Shown here: piece by piece, positions 63,586 to 64,000 of the stretch
Layout of the letters: every line of letters starts with the position of its first letter
Numbering within the stretch: position 1 is the first letter of the stretch
Assembly: GCA_017792425.1 (NCBI GenBank)
Contig: CP051233.1
Span: forward strand, 647,457-711,456
DNA length: 64,000 bases
Origin: Thalassovita sp.
GTDB lineage: Bacteria > Pseudomonadota > Alphaproteobacteria > Rhodobacterales > Rhodobacteraceae
Direction of reading: 5' to 3'
The notes under the pieces: model-generated
The model's input: only the letters and a program-made list of their open reading frames with translations
What the model was told of the DNA's origin: nothing
Database searches by the model: none
Position numbers and translations under genes: made by a program

Positions 63586-64000
63586 TTACCTGTGAGCGGG
63601 GTGGCCGACGGTTTCGCGCCAGTGGCGGCGGCACAGGCTGACATAGGTTTCATTGCCGCCGATCTGGACCTGCGCACCGTCGCGCGCGGGTTTGCCATCC
63701 GCCCCCATTCGGACGACCATCGTGGCCTTTTTACCGCAATGACAGATGGTGCGGACCTCGCGCATTTCATCGGCCAATGCCAGCAAGGCGGCAGAGCCGG
63801 GGAACAGTTCGCCCCGGAAATCGACGCGCAGCCCGTAGCACATGACCGGCACGTTCAGGTCGTCGACAGCGCTGGCCAGTTGCCAGACCTGATCTTTTTC
63901 CAGGAATTGTGCCTCATCCACGAAAACACAGGCAAGGGGACCATGCGCCTGCCTTTGGGCCAGTTTGGTGAACAGGTTCTCGCCTGGTGCGAATGTGTCT
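63586..64000 (-). CDS. tdk: Thymidine kinase (5' truncated by window edge)
   Basis: The C-terminal 138 residues of a type II thymidine kinase, which phosphorylates thymidine with ATP. The catalytic base motif DEAQF is within VFVDEAQFLEKDQVWQLA. Next are VPVMCYGLRVDFRGELFPGSAALLALADE and the zinc ribbon CHCGKKATMVVR...SLCRRHW. The P-loop and N-terminus lie past the right edge (position 64000). Typical enzymes have about 190 residues, so about 50 are missing. The TAA stop is at 63586-63588. Downstream is a dispersed gene-end element. Confidence 0.93.
   Translation of the reverse strand, partial: DTFAPGENLFTKLAQRQAHGPLACVFVDEAQFLEKDQVWQLASAVDDLNVPVMCYGLRVDFRGELFPGSAALLALADEMREVRTICHCGKKATMVVRMGADGKPARDGAQVQIGGNETYVSLCRRHWRETVGHPAHR

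Overview
The window reads as a chromosomal segment of a GC-rich alphaproteobacterium of the order Rhodobacterales (Roseobacter/Rhodobacter group). The inference rests on gene content and protein character: a pckA–chvI–chvG–hprK–rapZ–EIIA–HPr cluster, methylsuccinyl-CoA dehydrogenase of the ethylmalonyl-CoA pathway, single-chain Sat/CysC, Hsp20 followed by DUF1150, DUF6473, DUF1285, the short HprK, and small Roseobacter-type proteins. No rRNA, tRNA, insertion sequence, prophage or CRISPR array was seen. Almost all sequence is coding, and many genes overlap start-to-stop by 1–8 bases.

Layout. 1–6.5 kb: tail of an unknown gene, polA, a zinc-finger protein, an ABC ATPase with a CDF zinc exporter, acyl-CoA thioesterase II and a SET-domain protein. 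6.7–14.8 kb: hydroxypyruvate-isomerase-like and DUF1285 genes on the minus strand, then a tightly coupled MoxR–DUF58–BatA-like/DUF4159–amidotransferase-like membrane operon. 14.8–16.4 kb: three minus-strand exported or membrane proteins. 16.4–20.4 kb: glcDEF glycolate oxidase behind a promoter with an overlapping palindrome. 20.5–29.6 kb: secreted trypsin-like protease, heat-shock hsp20, an aminotransferase, a globin, a succinate-semialdehyde dehydrogenase, a formamidase-like hydrolase, a P1 peptidase, creatinase and a cyclase-family hydrolase. 29.8–34.7 kb: mcd, a TauE/SafE permease, an XRE regulator, and an unusual LysR-headed regulator next to an unknown protein. 34.8–42.1 kb: pckA divergent from chvI–chvG–hprK–rapZ–EIIA–HPr–acyltransferase, which joins envelope sensing, the PTS phosphorelay and gluconeogenesis. 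42.2–48.3 kb: 3-hydroxybutyryl-CoA dehydrogenase, DUF6473, GNAT, secreted lipase-like protein, orphan PhnM, purEK, DUF465. 48.4–54.3 kb: second hsp20 with DUF1150, Sat/CysC with an in-frame MarR-type head, trxB divergent from an Lrp regulator, a degenerate Hint protein and a 48-residue basic protein. 54.4–64 kb: pgeF–midA–lgt, ubiK, an SDR, a Cys/His-rich exported protein with a cytochrome c, YbjN, proC–csaA–2-hydroxyacid dehydrogenase, a KAS III paralogue, and the 3' part of thymidine kinase.

The most noteworthy signals are not genes. Both hsp20 leaders fold into a ROSE-type RNA thermometer, with a UCGCU anti-Shine-Dalgarno that leaves one G bulged opposite AGGA. A dispersed composite element (one or two hairpins followed by GTATTT…CAAGATGAA) occurs seven times. 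Every copy lies just downstream of, and in the same direction as, a gene end, and two copies face each other at 63.4–63.5 kb around a perfect 17-bp inverted repeat. A MarR-type winged-helix frame runs without a stop into Sat/CysC.

Limits: all calls come from reading the sequence and from memory of protein families. No search or folding program was run.
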